Shown: in pieces, positions 1-9,900 of the stretch
How the letters are laid out: the number at the start of each line of letters is the position of its first letter
Position numbering within the stretch: position 1 is the first letter of the stretch
NCBI RefSeq assembly: GCF_004801315.1
Contig: NZ_SSNW01000013.1
Location: forward strand, 1-64,000
Reading direction: 5' to 3'
Source of the DNA: Deinococcus sp. Arct2-2
GTDB lineage: Bacteria; Deinococcota; Deinococci; Deinococcales; Deinococcaceae
DNA: 64,000 nucleotides
Translations under genes and position numbers: made by a program
The notes under the pieces: model-generated
Databases searched by the model: none
What the model saw: the letters and a program-made list of their open reading frames with translations, nothing else
Told to the model about the DNA's origin: nothing

Positions 1-56
1 GGGGGAATAGAATTTGTTGATCCCCCACTCTACTCTTTTTAATCGGAGTCCGTATG
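1..56. other. Possible junction with a foreign sequence inside the cheBR-like gene
   Basis: Reading the minus strand, the coiled coil ...TREHLQV should continue with IEELE-type heptads. Instead the codons become AT-rich (IRTPIKKSRVGD...). The stretch contains the dyad CGGAGTCCG and GGGGG/CCCCC ends around an AT-rich core (1-26). This could be the end of an insertion sequence or small repeat. No transposase is visible because the window ends here. Confidence 0.3.
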
Positions 57-2077
57 ACTTGCAGATGCTCCCGCGTCATTCTGAGGTCCCGCTCCAACTC
101 GGCCAATTGACCTGCCGCCCCACTCATTTCCGGCGTACTGGTCAAGTCCCATACGGGCGCAGTGGGCGGCGCAAAAACGATGATCAGCAGGTTTTTGAGA
201 ACGAGGGGCGTGGCGATAGGCCGCACGATCAGGTCGAACGTCAGCGTGCCTTCACCCACCGAGAGGCGAAGATTTCGGTGGATGACTTCCCGCTGATCGC
301 TGACGGCGATTCTGAGCGCAGACGCCACTTCATACCGCAGCCCGGGCCGGGCCATATCTACCACATTGGAATTGTTGCTAGGCTGCCCCGCCGGAAGTTC
401 TAGGTAGGTGCTGGTATGTCCGCTGACATAGTGAATATTGCCCGCCTCGTCCACAATGACGGCTGGCGGTGCCCACTGGCTCATCAACATGGCCTGTACA
501 GCACCGGGCATGTCGAGTTCGCCTGTGCGGCGGCGGATTTTCGCGTTCTCTCGTTGTACCGCCGCCGAAAGTGTCATTCCGGAAGCCGACAGCCCAGACA
601 TTCCCCGCCCAATATTGATCGGCCCCGATGGGCCGGGATTGCGCTGAAAGATTTTCCAGCGGGTTTCGAGGTTGGAAAACAAGTGCCGTACCTGCCCGAT
701 GGTCTCCGACGGCCCCAAAAAGAGCAGGCCATTGGGCTTCAGCGCGTAGTGGAACAGCGGCAGCAACTGCTTTTGCAAGTCATTGCCCAAATAGATCAGC
801 ATATTGCGGCAGGTCAGCAAATCCAGCCGGGTAAACGGAGGATCGCCAAATGTACTGTGCTGGGTAAAAATAATCATGTCGCGCAGGCTGGGTTTGACTT
901 TATACCCATGCGAGTGCCGCACAAAAAACCGCTCCAGCCGTTCCTCAGACACGGTGTAATGGATGTCGAGCGGGTAAAATCCTTCGCGCCCGCGGTTTAA
1001 AGACTGCTCATCGATGTCGGAGGCAAAAATTTGAATCTTCAGCGTGCCGCCGATGCCCTCATTCATCAGTTCGCACAAAATCATGGCCACCGAGTAGACT
1101 TCCTCGCCCGTCGAACAGCCCACCACCCAGACCCGGAAGGTGTCGGCATTCTGAATGTCGTTTTGGGGCCGATTCAGCAGGCTGCGGCGCAGATGTTCCG
1201 ACAGGCGCTCGAAAGCCTCTGCGTCTCTAAAAAAGCTGGTCACATTGATCACGAGGTCGCGGGAGAGGGCCACCACTTCATCTTTATTGTCTTGCAGGTA
1301 CCGCAAATATTCGGCCAGATCCGCAACTTGATCACCTTTCATCCGCCGCTCGACCCGCCGCACGATGGTGCTTTTTTTGTACTGCGAGAAATCTTGCCCG
1401 GTGTGTTTGCGGATCAGGAGCAAAATTTTATACAGTGTGGCCCCTGCTTTCAGGTCGCCAGTTCCATCAAGCAGCGCGTTGTTTTGAACAGCGGGTACGC
1501 CGTGTGCCCAGTCATACAGGTACCTGGCCAGTTCGCTGGCCGGAAGCACTTGATCGGCCAGACCCGTTGCCACAGCGTTTTCGGGCATGGCCGGATACTG
1601 CGCGGTCACGGGGTCTTGCACCAGTACGCACCCTAAATGGTTGTGAATAGCTTGCAGGCCCCGGGTCCCATCTGCGCCCATGCCCGACAGCACCACCGCC
1701 ACCGCCTGCTCGCCCTGGTCACGCGCCAGACTTTCGAAAAAACTGTCGATAGGTGCCGGATTGGAAACCGCGTCTTCTATCAGCAATGTGCCCCGCAGCA
1801 CGCTCAGGCTTTTGCCGGGAGGAACGACGTACACATGGCCCGGCTGGGTCTGCATGCCGTCTTCGATTTGTACGACGGGCATGGGCGTACACCGCTGCAG
1901 CAGTTCGGGCATCATGCCTTTGTGGTGCGGGTCGAGGTGCGGCACCACCAAGAAGCTCATGCCCGCGCCACTGGGCATGCCACTAAAAAACCGTTCGTAG
2001 CCGTCTAGAGCGCCTGCCGAGCCGCCAATACCGACCATCCAGAGAGCAGTTGTGGGAGAATCGGTAGGTGAAGTCAT
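1..2077 (-). CDS. CheB-CheR fusion sensor protein (partial, C-terminus outside window)
   Basis: The ATG at 2077 follows a good GAGGAG site. Residues about 1-185 are a CheB methylesterase domain without a receiver domain: GIGGSAG carries the nucleophile Ser20, VVPHLDPHHKG carries the His (about 47), and VLSGMGADG carries the Asp. Residues about 200-470 are a CheR methyltransferase, with KKSTMVRRVERRM followed by the SAM motif VVGCSTGEEVYS. A PAS-like segment follows (MSQWAPPAVIVDEAGNIHYV), then the start of a coiled coil (LAELERDLRMTREHLQV). In this family the domains sit in one large sensory protein that usually goes on to further PAS and kinase parts. No flagellar or other chemotaxis genes lie nearby, so a general signalling role is more likely than chemotaxis. 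The reading frame stays open to base 1, but family-like sequence stops at about base 57 and the last 18 or so residues look unrelated. The gene may therefore be interrupted there. Confidence 0.9.
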   Translation of the reverse strand, partial: MTSPTDSPTTALWMVGIGGSAGALDGYERFFSGMPSGAGMSFLVVPHLDPHHKGMMPELLQRCTPMPVVQIEDGMQTQPGHVYVVPPGKSLSVLRGTLLIEDAVSNPAPIDSFFESLARDQGEQAVAVVLSGMGADGTRGLQAIHNHLGCVLVQDPVTAQYPAMPENAVATGLADQVLPASELARYLYDWAHGVPAVQNNALLDGTGDLKAGATLYKILLLIRKHTGQDFSQYKKSTIVRRVERRMKGDQVADLAEYLRYLQDNKDEVVALSRDLVINVTSFFRDAEAFERLSEHLRRSLLNRPQNDIQNADTFRVWVVGCSTGEEVYSVAMILCELMNEGIGGTLKIQIFASDIDEQSLNRGREGFYPLDIHYTVSEERLERFFVRHSHGYKVKPSLRDMIIFTQHSTFGDPPFTRLDLLTCRNMLIYLGNDLQKQLLPLFHYALKPNGLLFLGPSETIGQVRHLFSNLETRWKIFQRNPGPSGPINIGRGMSGLSASGMTLSAAVQRENAKIRRRTGELDMPGAVQAMLMSQWAPPAVIVDEAGNIHYVSGHTSTYLELPAGQPSNNSNVVDMARPGLRYEVASALRIAVSDQREVIHRNLRLSVGEGTLTFDLIVRPIATPLVLKNLLIIVFAPPTAPVWDLTSTPEMSGAAGQLAELERDLRMTREHLQVIRTPIKKSRVGDQQILFP

Positions 2078-2542
2078 GATGGGCGCTCCTCAAAAAGGAA
2101 AGGGGAGAAGACGGAGCAAGGGTGCGAATGATGGTGCGTCATTTGCGGCGGTGGACACTGGCCATCACAGAGCGGCCGACCCCGTTTTCAAGTCAAAGAC
2201 GAGGCGCAGGAGCAGTTTCACAGTCCGGGTGCAACATCAAAGGGAAAGTGAGCTGTTGAAGGCTGATTCGGACCTGGGTCAGCGCCAGGTCTTCGTTTCT
2301 GTCCGTGGTTACTGCTGTATACGGCCGTGCTTCTCATTGTTTTGCCTGTACTCATTAATCTATTGCCCATGCCGTCATCAAGAGCTGGAGTCGGCTGTGC
2401 CACTCTCGCCAAACATTCTCAGCTGACTGTCCCGCTTATATTCTACATGAAGATTGACTGACCACTTTGCATCTTTGTATGAGAATACTAAGTTGTTGTT
2501 TATAAAATTTCGGTTCATCGTCAGGGCCGTTCTGTCACGCTG
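2078..2542. other. Intergenic region between the cheBR-like gene and the GGDEF gene
   Basis: No credible gene was seen. A 7-bp perfect stem GACCTGG/CCAGGTC lies at 2271-2291. A TAAAAT box at 2503-2508 in an AT-rich patch could be the -10 of the rightward GGDEF gene, which would place its transcript start about 28 bases before the GTG at 2543. No good -35 was found. Confidence 0.4.
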
Positions 2543-3742
2543 GTGAATGTGACTGGACTTCGGTTCAAACTTCCCACCGCTGGGCGGACGATCTTGCGGT
2601 GGCCTGCCGCCCGGCACACAGCTTACTCTGACCCGCTTCAGGCCACGGGGCGAGCGGAGCCGGGCAAACGCCGCCCCATCGCCCGCGCCGCGTTGCCCAA
2701 GTTACAGCCCACCTCGCTGCCCAATCCAGCGCAACTTGGCCCGAGGGCGCAAGTTCGCCGTCTGATCTGGCCCTTGGCTGCGTTGCTGACTGTATTCAGC
2801 GCAATCTTGCAACTCTTGGCCGGACAAACCACCAACTTGCCCCACGACGCTGTCTTTCTGCTGCTGGTCGGCCTCTGCACGCTGTTGGATCGTTGGCGCA
2901 CATTGGCGGGAAGCGTCCTCTTTTTCGCCTGTCTTCCCGTATTTCTGGCGTGGCTGACTCTCAGTCCCGGTGTTGGACACACGTTTATCACTGATTTTGC
3001 AGGGTACAGCGCCGCGCTCCTGCTCCCCACCCTGATGGCTGCGCTGCAACTGCGTGGGCGCGGCATGTTGATCTTTGCGGTGCATGCAGTGGTGGTGGGC
3101 CTGTTGGCCGATTTGCCTCTGCCCGCTGACCGGGCCATAGGCGTGGTCTGGTCTACGGGCCTCAGTTTGTCGCTGGGTGCCCTGCTGTGGTGGTTGCTGC
3201 TGTGTGTTGACCGGGCCATGAGTCTGCTCAAATCCAGCGCCCTGCTTGACCCGTTGACTGGCCTTGCCAATCGCCGCGCTTTTGATGCCGACCTGAGCGC
3301 GGCTTGGGCTGACCACGCCCACAACGCTGCGGTCCTGATGATGGACGTAGACGACCTGAAGGGACTGAATGACCGCTACGGACACGCGGCGGGCGACGAA
3401 ATGCTGCGCCAATTTGGACGCTTTTTGCAGGCGCACTTGTTGCCCGGAACCACTGCCTACCGCTTGGGCGGCGATGAGTTTGCGGTGCTGTGCCGAGTGT
3501 CCCAGTTGGCCGCCGCCCGTGAACGGGTGCTCCTGGCTGCCCAGCAAGTGTCCCGCCCTGACCGGCCATCTATCCAAGTCAGTGTGGGAGCGGCTTCCGG
3601 CGCAGAAGTCAGGGGCCGTGTGGCATTGGTGCGCGTGGCCGATGAGCGAATGTATGTCGAGAAGCGCCGCAACAACCCCCACCGCGCTTCGTCCCGTCCC
3701 GAACGGCCGCGACACCCAACCTTGATAGAGCGGCTGTTTTAG
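2543..3742 (+). CDS. Membrane-bound diguanylate cyclase (GGDEF)
   Basis: The product makes c-di-GMP from two GTP at the inner face of the membrane. About five to six hydrophobic segments lie between residues 74 and 222. The GGDEF domain starts at DPLTGLANRR (236-245), has the substrate-side MDVDDLKGLND (about 267-277), and an intact GGDEF at 309-313. The inhibitory RxxD site is absent: the matching residues read LLPGT before TAYRLGG, so product feedback through a canonical I-site is not expected. The start is uncertain. The listed start is a GTG with no clear Shine-Dalgarno site, and the roughly 65 polar residues before the first membrane helix may not all be translated. A TTG at codon 51 is an alternative. 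It converges on the kinase gene to the right. Confidence 0.85.
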   Translation: MNVTGLRFKLPTAGRTILRWPAARHTAYSDPLQATGRAEPGKRRPIARAALPKLQPTSLPNPAQLGPRAQVRRLIWPLAALLTVFSAILQLLAGQTTNLPHDAVFLLLVGLCTLLDRWRTLAGSVLFFACLPVFLAWLTLSPGVGHTFITDFAGYSAALLLPTLMAALQLRGRGMLIFAVHAVVVGLLADLPLPADRAIGVVWSTGLSLSLGALLWWLLLCVDRAMSLLKSSALLDPLTGLANRRAFDADLSAAWADHAHNAAVLMMDVDDLKGLNDRYGHAAGDEMLRQFGRFLQAHLLPGTTAYRLGGDEFAVLCRVSQLAAARERVLLAAQQVSRPDRPSIQVSVGAASGAEVRGRVALVRVADERMYVEKRRNNPHRASSRPERPRHPTLIERLF

Positions 3743-3759
3743 ACCCGTGAATTGATGTG

Positions 3760-3784
3760 AAAAATGTAGGCGCCGCAGCCTACA
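3760..3784 (-). terminator. Rho-independent terminator of the 3884-6616 kinase gene
   Basis: The stem TGTAGGC/GCCTACA (3765-3771 with 3778-3784) has a six-base loop. On the minus strand it is followed by five T residues (3764-3760). It lies 100 bases past the kinase stop codon. Confidence 0.75.
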
Positions 3785-3883
3785 TGGACTCCGCTGAGTT
3801 CCCCTACCCACAACCCTGCTGAAGGACACGGCCATCAGCCACAGGTGGGTACGGCAGAGCCCGTACTGTGTGCTTCTTCTCTC

Positions 3884-6616
3884 CTAACTGGAGTCAACTT
3901 GGCCCATCTGGTCAGGGCGGGGCAGCGTGAACGCAAAGGTGGCTCCTGTCCCCACGTGCCCCTCAGCGGTGACTTGGCCGCCGTGCCGCGCCAAGATGCG
4001 GCGCACGTTGGCCAGCCCTACGCCGTTCCCCTCGAAATCTTCTTGTCGGTGTAGGCGTTGAAACACGCCAAACAATTTGTCGCCGTAGCGGGGATCGAAG
4101 CCTACGCCGTTGTCGCGCACAAAGACCGCCCATTCGTCGGGGCGCTCTTCAGCCCACACTTCAATCTGGGCCACTGGGCGGGGGCCGGTGTATTTCACCG
4201 CGTTCGACAGTAGGTTCAGCATGACTTGTCTCAGCAATTCCAGATCGCCCATGACCAGGGGCAAGTGCCCGAGTTTCCATTCGATTCGCCGGTCTTGCAC
4301 CTCGGCGCTGACCTCTATTTGTACGGAGGCCACCAGCGTTCCCAAATCCACCAACCCTGGCCTCAGCGGTTGCCGCGAGGTTCGGGACAAATCCAGCATA
4401 GCGTCAATGAGGGTATTCATACGCCTCGCCGCCTGATCGATCACGCCGATGTAGCGCCCGACTTTGGGGTCTACCTCGCTGCCCAGCGCTTTACGCACCA
4501 GATCGTTAAAACTGGCGATATGGCGAACAGGCGTGCGGAGGTCATGCGAGACCGAGTAGGCAAACGCCTCTAACTCCTCGTTGGCCGCGCCCAACGCCTG
4601 TGTCCGCACATCAAGGGCGTCACGCTGCGCCGTCAGTTCCCGCGCCTGCTCCGCACGTTCGGCGGCCAAGCCGAGGCCCGAAACGGTGGTTTCCAGCACC
4701 GCTTTATCGACAGACGTCCAAGTGCGCTGACCGAACAGGGCCACCACCAGCACGCCGACTGGGGCTTCATTCATCAGCAAAGGCAGCGTGGCAACGGCGT
4801 GAATGTGCTGCACCATTTCGGGTGGGGTATCGAGGCCGTGCGTGTACACATCCTGATAAAACGGCTGGCGGGTTGTCCACGGGGTTCGGAGCGTGGGGCT
4901 ACCGAAGGGAAACCCAGCCTCGGCCAGCGCTTCCAGTCCGGGATCGCCAAAATCGCCTGCCAGTGTCTTGAGCCGCCACAGCTCGCCTTCCGGTTCGTAG
5001 TAGGCCGCGTACCCAGACGGCACCAGCCGCAGCACGATCTCCTGGGCGCGGCGCACCAATGGGTAGCGGTCTGTGTCAAACATCAGGTCACGCGACAACT
5101 GGGCCACCGCTTCCAACGCGGCGTTGCGGCTCTCCACTTCGGCCTTTTGCATTTGCAACTGCCGCGCCTGCACCGCCCGCTCTAGGGCCAGGCCCAACGT
5201 ATTGGCGGCCCGCCGCAGCAAATCCTGTTCGTGCTCCAGCCACGCGCCGTGTTCTTCCTTACGCCACGCCACCAAAAACCCGCCCAAAGTGTCGTCGGGC
5301 AGGCAAATCGGCTCTACGGCCCCGGCCAATTCCGGAAACGTGGCAAGCGTGCCCGGTTCGGCGCGGTAGTTGTTCAGGTAGATGCTGTGGCGGCTCTGGG
5401 CTACCCGCTGCAAAATGGGCGCTTCGCTGAGCTTTAGGCCGGGGCGAGTCATGTAGTCCACCACCGCTTGCGGGGTATCGCCCCACAGCGTCGGAAGGCG
5501 AATCTGGCCGTCTTCGAGCTGCACCACCAACATGCTCTGGGCCTGAATAGCTGGCCCGATACGCGGCAAAGCCAGCCCAGCCACCTCATCGGGCGTGGTG
5601 GCGCGTTGCAGCGATTCTCCCAGCACAGCCAGCATCTCGGCTTGCCTGCGGGCGCGGTCTAGGTCACGGGTTCGGCGGCCCAGTTCGGCCACCACTTCGG
5701 CCCGTTCCAGTGCCAACCGCAGACTGCGCCCCACCGCCCGCACCAACGCCTGATCTTGATCCGTCCAGCCTCCGGTGTCCTTGAGGCCCAGCAGCAGCAA
5801 ATGTTTAATCTGCCCCTGCACCGCCAGCGGGTAGCCAGCCGCAGTGCTGTAAGACTCGGTGTGGCTGATCTGTTCTGGATTCCAGAGTCCACTAAAAAAA
5901 CCGCTGTCCGAGTCCAATGCACTCTGAATGAGCGGGGTTGTGGTCGGCAGTCCGGCCACCAAAGTCTGTAGCAGCTCGCCCCCTACATCTTCACTCCAGG
6001 CCTGTGCCTTCCAAAGATTGTCTTGGTATTCGTAGTACACCACCGTGCCGCCCACAAAGCGCAGCCGCAGCATAATGATGGCTTGCCGCGCCAGTGCCAG
6101 CACATCGGTTTCGGTGCCGACTGCCTCCGTGAAGGCCACATACGCCTCCTGCGCGGCGCGTTCCTCCACCAGTTGCTGGGTGCGCTGGGTCACGCGGGCC
6201 TCTAGGGTGGCGTTCAGGTCGTGAAGGGCTTGTTCGGTCTGCTTCTGGGCCGTAATGTCGCGCGATAACCCGTAAAGCCTGACCGCCGCACCACGTTCGT
6301 CCCGTTCGACAAACGTGTGCTGCTCTACCCAAAGCGGCTGTTGGTCGTCACGCAAAAAGCGGTACTGCAACACTGATTCTTCCCGCTGCCCGCTGCGGAG
6401 TTCTGCAAACGCCTGCATCACCAACGCCCGGTCTGCGGCGTCCACATGAGCCAAGTAGTCGGTCAGCGAAGGATCGCCCTGTTGTACGCCCAACAATTCC
6501 CGCAGTTCGGGCGAGCGGTAGCCTGTGTTGCTCCGCAAGTCAAATTCCCACGCGCCTTGATGGGCCGCCCTCAAAGCCAATTGAAGGCGCACATCATTGG
6601 TCTGCGGCGAAGACAT
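3884..6616 (-). CDS. Multi-sensor histidine kinase (PAS-GAF-GAF-GAF-HisKA-HATPase)
   Basis: This is a 910-residue soluble kinase with no membrane segment. In order it has a PAS/PAC domain (about 1-130, ending LYGLSRDITAQKQ), three GAF domains (about 150-310, 330-480, 500-650), a DHp helix SVSHDLRTPVRHI with the phospho-accepting His near residue 690, and a HATPase domain with N-box NLLSNAVKYT, G1 DNGVGFD and G2 GNGVGLANVRRI. All catalytic boxes look intact. The signal sensed cannot be read from sequence, and no response regulator is adjacent, so it probably acts on a partner encoded elsewhere. The ATG has both a purine-rich GAGGTAAGG upstream and a TAAGGT box exactly six bases before it, so it may be translated from a leaderless mRNA. 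Confidence 0.92.
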   Translation of the reverse strand: MSSPQTNDVRLQLALRAAHQGAWEFDLRSNTGYRSPELRELLGVQQGDPSLTDYLAHVDAADRALVMQAFAELRSGQREESVLQYRFLRDDQQPLWVEQHTFVERDERGAAVRLYGLSRDITAQKQTEQALHDLNATLEARVTQRTQQLVEERAAQEAYVAFTEAVGTETDVLALARQAIIMLRLRFVGGTVVYYEYQDNLWKAQAWSEDVGGELLQTLVAGLPTTTPLIQSALDSDSGFFSGLWNPEQISHTESYSTAAGYPLAVQGQIKHLLLLGLKDTGGWTDQDQALVRAVGRSLRLALERAEVVAELGRRTRDLDRARRQAEMLAVLGESLQRATTPDEVAGLALPRIGPAIQAQSMLVVQLEDGQIRLPTLWGDTPQAVVDYMTRPGLKLSEAPILQRVAQSRHSIYLNNYRAEPGTLATFPELAGAVEPICLPDDTLGGFLVAWRKEEHGAWLEHEQDLLRRAANTLGLALERAVQARQLQMQKAEVESRNAALEAVAQLSRDLMFDTDRYPLVRRAQEIVLRLVPSGYAAYYEPEGELWRLKTLAGDFGDPGLEALAEAGFPFGSPTLRTPWTTRQPFYQDVYTHGLDTPPEMVQHIHAVATLPLLMNEAPVGVLVVALFGQRTWTSVDKAVLETTVSGLGLAAERAEQARELTAQRDALDVRTQALGAANEELEAFAYSVSHDLRTPVRHIASFNDLVRKALGSEVDPKVGRYIGVIDQAARRMNTLIDAMLDLSRTSRQPLRPGLVDLGTLVASVQIEVSAEVQDRRIEWKLGHLPLVMGDLELLRQVMLNLLSNAVKYTGPRPVAQIEVWAEERPDEWAVFVRDNGVGFDPRYGDKLFGVFQRLHRQEDFEGNGVGLANVRRILARHGGQVTAEGHVGTGATFAFTLPRPDQMGQVDSS

Positions 6617-6929
6617 GCGCTTACCTTACCTCATTGACTAAACAATGACCGTATGTTTTATTAAAAGAAAATCAATGCTTAAGATGCTGAACCTGTAATT
6701 GAGAGAGCCACGTAGAAGCGTCATCCTGACATCAAGAGTACTAGGAATCGATTGAATTGTACTGTAAAGACAAGATACTGTCAAAACTGTAAAAGGATGA
6801 AGTTTAGATCGTGAGACGAGCAACCAGTGCCTCATTCGGCAGCTGCGCAAGGGGCTGGGCGATACCGATCAAATTACTGAGGAATAACAGTTAATGATTG
6901 GCACTGTACCAACCATCCCACCTCCCGCC
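6617..6929. other. AT-rich intergenic region between two sensor genes
   Basis: The part next to 6616 holds the kinase promoter region. The plus-strand stretch 6811-6895 has coding-like composition (frame reading LIRQLRKGLGDTDQITEE then stop) but no start, and may be a gene remnant. No RNA gene or clear terminator was seen. Confidence 0.35.
6623..6628 (-). promoter_or_regulatory. -10 box (TAAGGT) for a leaderless kinase transcript
   Basis: TAAGGT matches TANNNT and lies six bases before the ATG at 6616, the spacing typical of leaderless Deinococcus genes. No good -35 is seen, and a purine-rich GAGG nearby offers a conventional alternative. Confidence 0.4.
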
Positions 6930-9900
6930 CTACGTCGCCGACAGCCTCTGCGCCTGATGACTCCGTTTCTCGGCGTACATCCGGTGATCAGCCAACTTGA
7001 CCAAGTCTGCGGCGGCCGTCCCGTCAAGCGGAAAAGAGCTCAGGCCCGCACTTGCGCCAGCAGCCGGAAAGCCTACGGCCCGCGTCTGATCGATGGTCTG
7101 CCGAAGACGTTGCCTGACGGCGCTGAGGTCTGCGCCTGTTCCAGCGGCATCGGCGGCGGTGTGCGGTAACAGCAGGGCGTATTCATCGCCGCCCAAGCGG
7201 TATACCCGGTCTTCGGCCCGGAACGCAGCCTTCAACCGTTGCCCAAAGGTGTGCAGCAGCGCGTCTCCGTGTGCGTGCCCCCCACTGTCGTTGACTCCCT
7301 TGAGTCCGTCTAGGTCGATGACGACCACCGTAAACATCAATTGATGCCGCGCCGCTTCAGCGGCCAACCTCTGCAAATCGAGTTCGAAGGCGCGGCGGTT
7401 CGCCAGCCCCGTGAGGCGGTCATTCAGGGCTGCCGATTCCAGTTCTTGTAACCGCTTTTGCCGTTCCAGCGCCATAGAAACCGTGCGGGACGCTGCCCCG
7501 AACAACGCCTGATCTTGCTCTGACCAGTCTTTTTTCTGGTACAACCGCACGGCGCACAACATGAATTGCAGGTCGTGAGAGCGGGCCAGCGGTACCCACA
7601 GCACCGAACGTGCGCCCGCCTGAATCAGTTCGCTGCTTGCGCCCTCATGAGCGGCGTAATCGTTGACATAGTTCGCTTTGCCGGAATCGAACACCTGCCA
7701 CATCACTCCTTGTCCCCGCACCAGCCCGCGCGTCATCAAGTCCATGTAGGCGCGGCTGGCCCGCCCGCTGCTGTAGGCCGTGACGGTGCGGGCCTGATCG
7801 TTTTGGGCCACCACCAATCCGGCCCAGTCTGCCCCCGCCACTTTGCCCACAATCGCGCAGGCCTGCTGCGCTACCTCTTGGGCCGACAAGCCCGCTTCGG
7901 TGAGTTGCGACACTTCCACGAGGGCGCGGGCGTGTTCGGCCGCCAAACGCAGATCGTCCAGCAGGGCCACGCGCTCCCACGCAGCGCACACGGTTCTCGC
8001 CCCTGCCTCGAGGAGGGCGCGTTGCGGGCCGCTCCACGGGGCCACTTGGCCGCGCCGCCCCGCCACCAACACGGTCAGGCCACGCTCCGGCTTATGCGGC
8101 AGCGGCACGATGGCTAGTCCCGTGACCCCTCTGGCTGCCAGTTTAGGCTCGGTAGTTTGGGTCAGATACACCGGGCCGAGGCTGGCGGCTTGCCACAACT
8201 CCTGACCCAAGAAGGCCGAATGCTGCTCCAATTCGGTGCGGAATTCGGGGCTGACTTGTCCGTGCAGCGCCAACAATCTGGCCTGCCCTTCCCGGATTTT
8301 CACGAGGGCCAGCCACGTGGCCCCGATGGACGGCACCAACAGGTCAAACGTGCTGGTGGTCACGTCGTTCAGCGTACGTGCCCCACCGAGGCTGCGGGTC
8401 AGTTCAGCGAGGGCTAAGGCATCTTGTCTGGCACTTTCGGCTTCATGGGCCAACTGCGCGAGTTCGGCGGCCTGCTGCTCTAGGGCGGTACGGGCATGGA
8501 CTTGCCCCGTCACGTCCCGCACGATCACGGTGCCGTACTGCACGCCTTCTTCACCCGGCACCGGGAAGGTTTGCACCAAGTAGGTGCGGCTCCCAAACTC
8601 CAGTTCGCGCACCGAAGACTGGCCTTGCAAGGCCGCCAGATGATCGGGCGCAATGGCCCGCGCAATCTGCGGCGGAAAGATGTCGTAGACGGTGTTGCCT
8701 TCCATCGTTTCGCGCCGCAGCCCCACCGACTCCAACCCGGCCCCATCAGCCAGCAAGTAGCGCAGGTCGCGGTCAAACAACACCACCGCGCCTTCTGGAA
8801 AATGGGCGGCCAAGGTGCGGTAGCGGGCTTCGCGGTCTCGCACATCCCGCTCGGCGGTTTCGTGGGCCGTCAGGTCGGTAATGACGGTCACGGCTCCCAG
8901 CCCATCGGTTCCCATCAACGGCACGCTGTTCACCATGCCCGACATGACGCTCCCGTCTTTGCGCCGAAACTGAAAATGCGCCTGTGCAGCATTGATCTGT
9001 ATTTCTCGGCTCTGTGTTTCTTGGCTCTGTGTTTCTCGAATCTGGGTTTCTTTGACCGAGAGCGGCTCAGCTCCAGCCCGTTGCGCCAACAGGTCAGTCA
9101 GGGCGCTGCGCTCTGTAGGCACCACCAAATCGGTCAGGCTTTGTCCGGTCAAGCTGTCTGGAGCGTGGCTGAGCATGGCCGCCAAGGCAGGATTGACGTG
9201 TGTAAACCGCGCCCGTGCATCGGTGACGGCCAAGCCTTGACCCATCGTGTCAATGATGGTGCGGGCAAAATTGCGTTCGCGGGTGAGGCTGGTCAGCAGG
9301 TTGCGGTTGCGCCGCTCTAGCGGGCCGAGCACAAACAGGCCCAGCGCCGTGAGGAGCGTCAGCACCAGCCCCACCCGAATCCAAGCCAAGCGGTTGAGCG
9401 TGCTGATATACCCCGTGCTGCGCTGCTCGGCGCGGGTCGTGGCCTGTTCCAATTGCGCCAGCAGTGGCCCACGCGCCTGTGCCTCTATCCAGCCCACATC
9501 GGCGTTTCCGGCTAGGAGTTGCCCGGTTGGTAGATTCAACACCCGTGTACTGGCGGCCACGAACGCCTGAACTGAAGCGTTGAGGCGGCCCGAGTACAGC
9601 GCCCGAACTTCTGCGGCGTCACGGGCATGGTACAGCCCCGATTCCGGATCGCGCAGCCGCAGGTGCGCCGAACTGAACTCGCCTATGCTCCGGCGCAGGT
9701 CGGCCCGGAGTCCGGCTTGCTGTACGGCGGGCAAGCGGGCCAGAGGTGGGGCTAATTGTTGGGCATCCCACGCGATTCGCTGCGAAAGCATACGCTGCCG
9801 CCCCGCCAAAGCAACCAGCCGTGTATCGCTGCGGCTGGCGGTCATCTGCGCCGACAAAATGACATTCGAGCCGACGCTGAGGGTACCGAGCGTCACCAGC

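Noticed and set aside
6894..7169. Plus-strand ORF with GAGGAATAA upstream
   Set aside because: It lies almost wholly over the 3' end of the GGDEF gene on the other strand, has no recognisable domain, and its composition fits a shadow frame.
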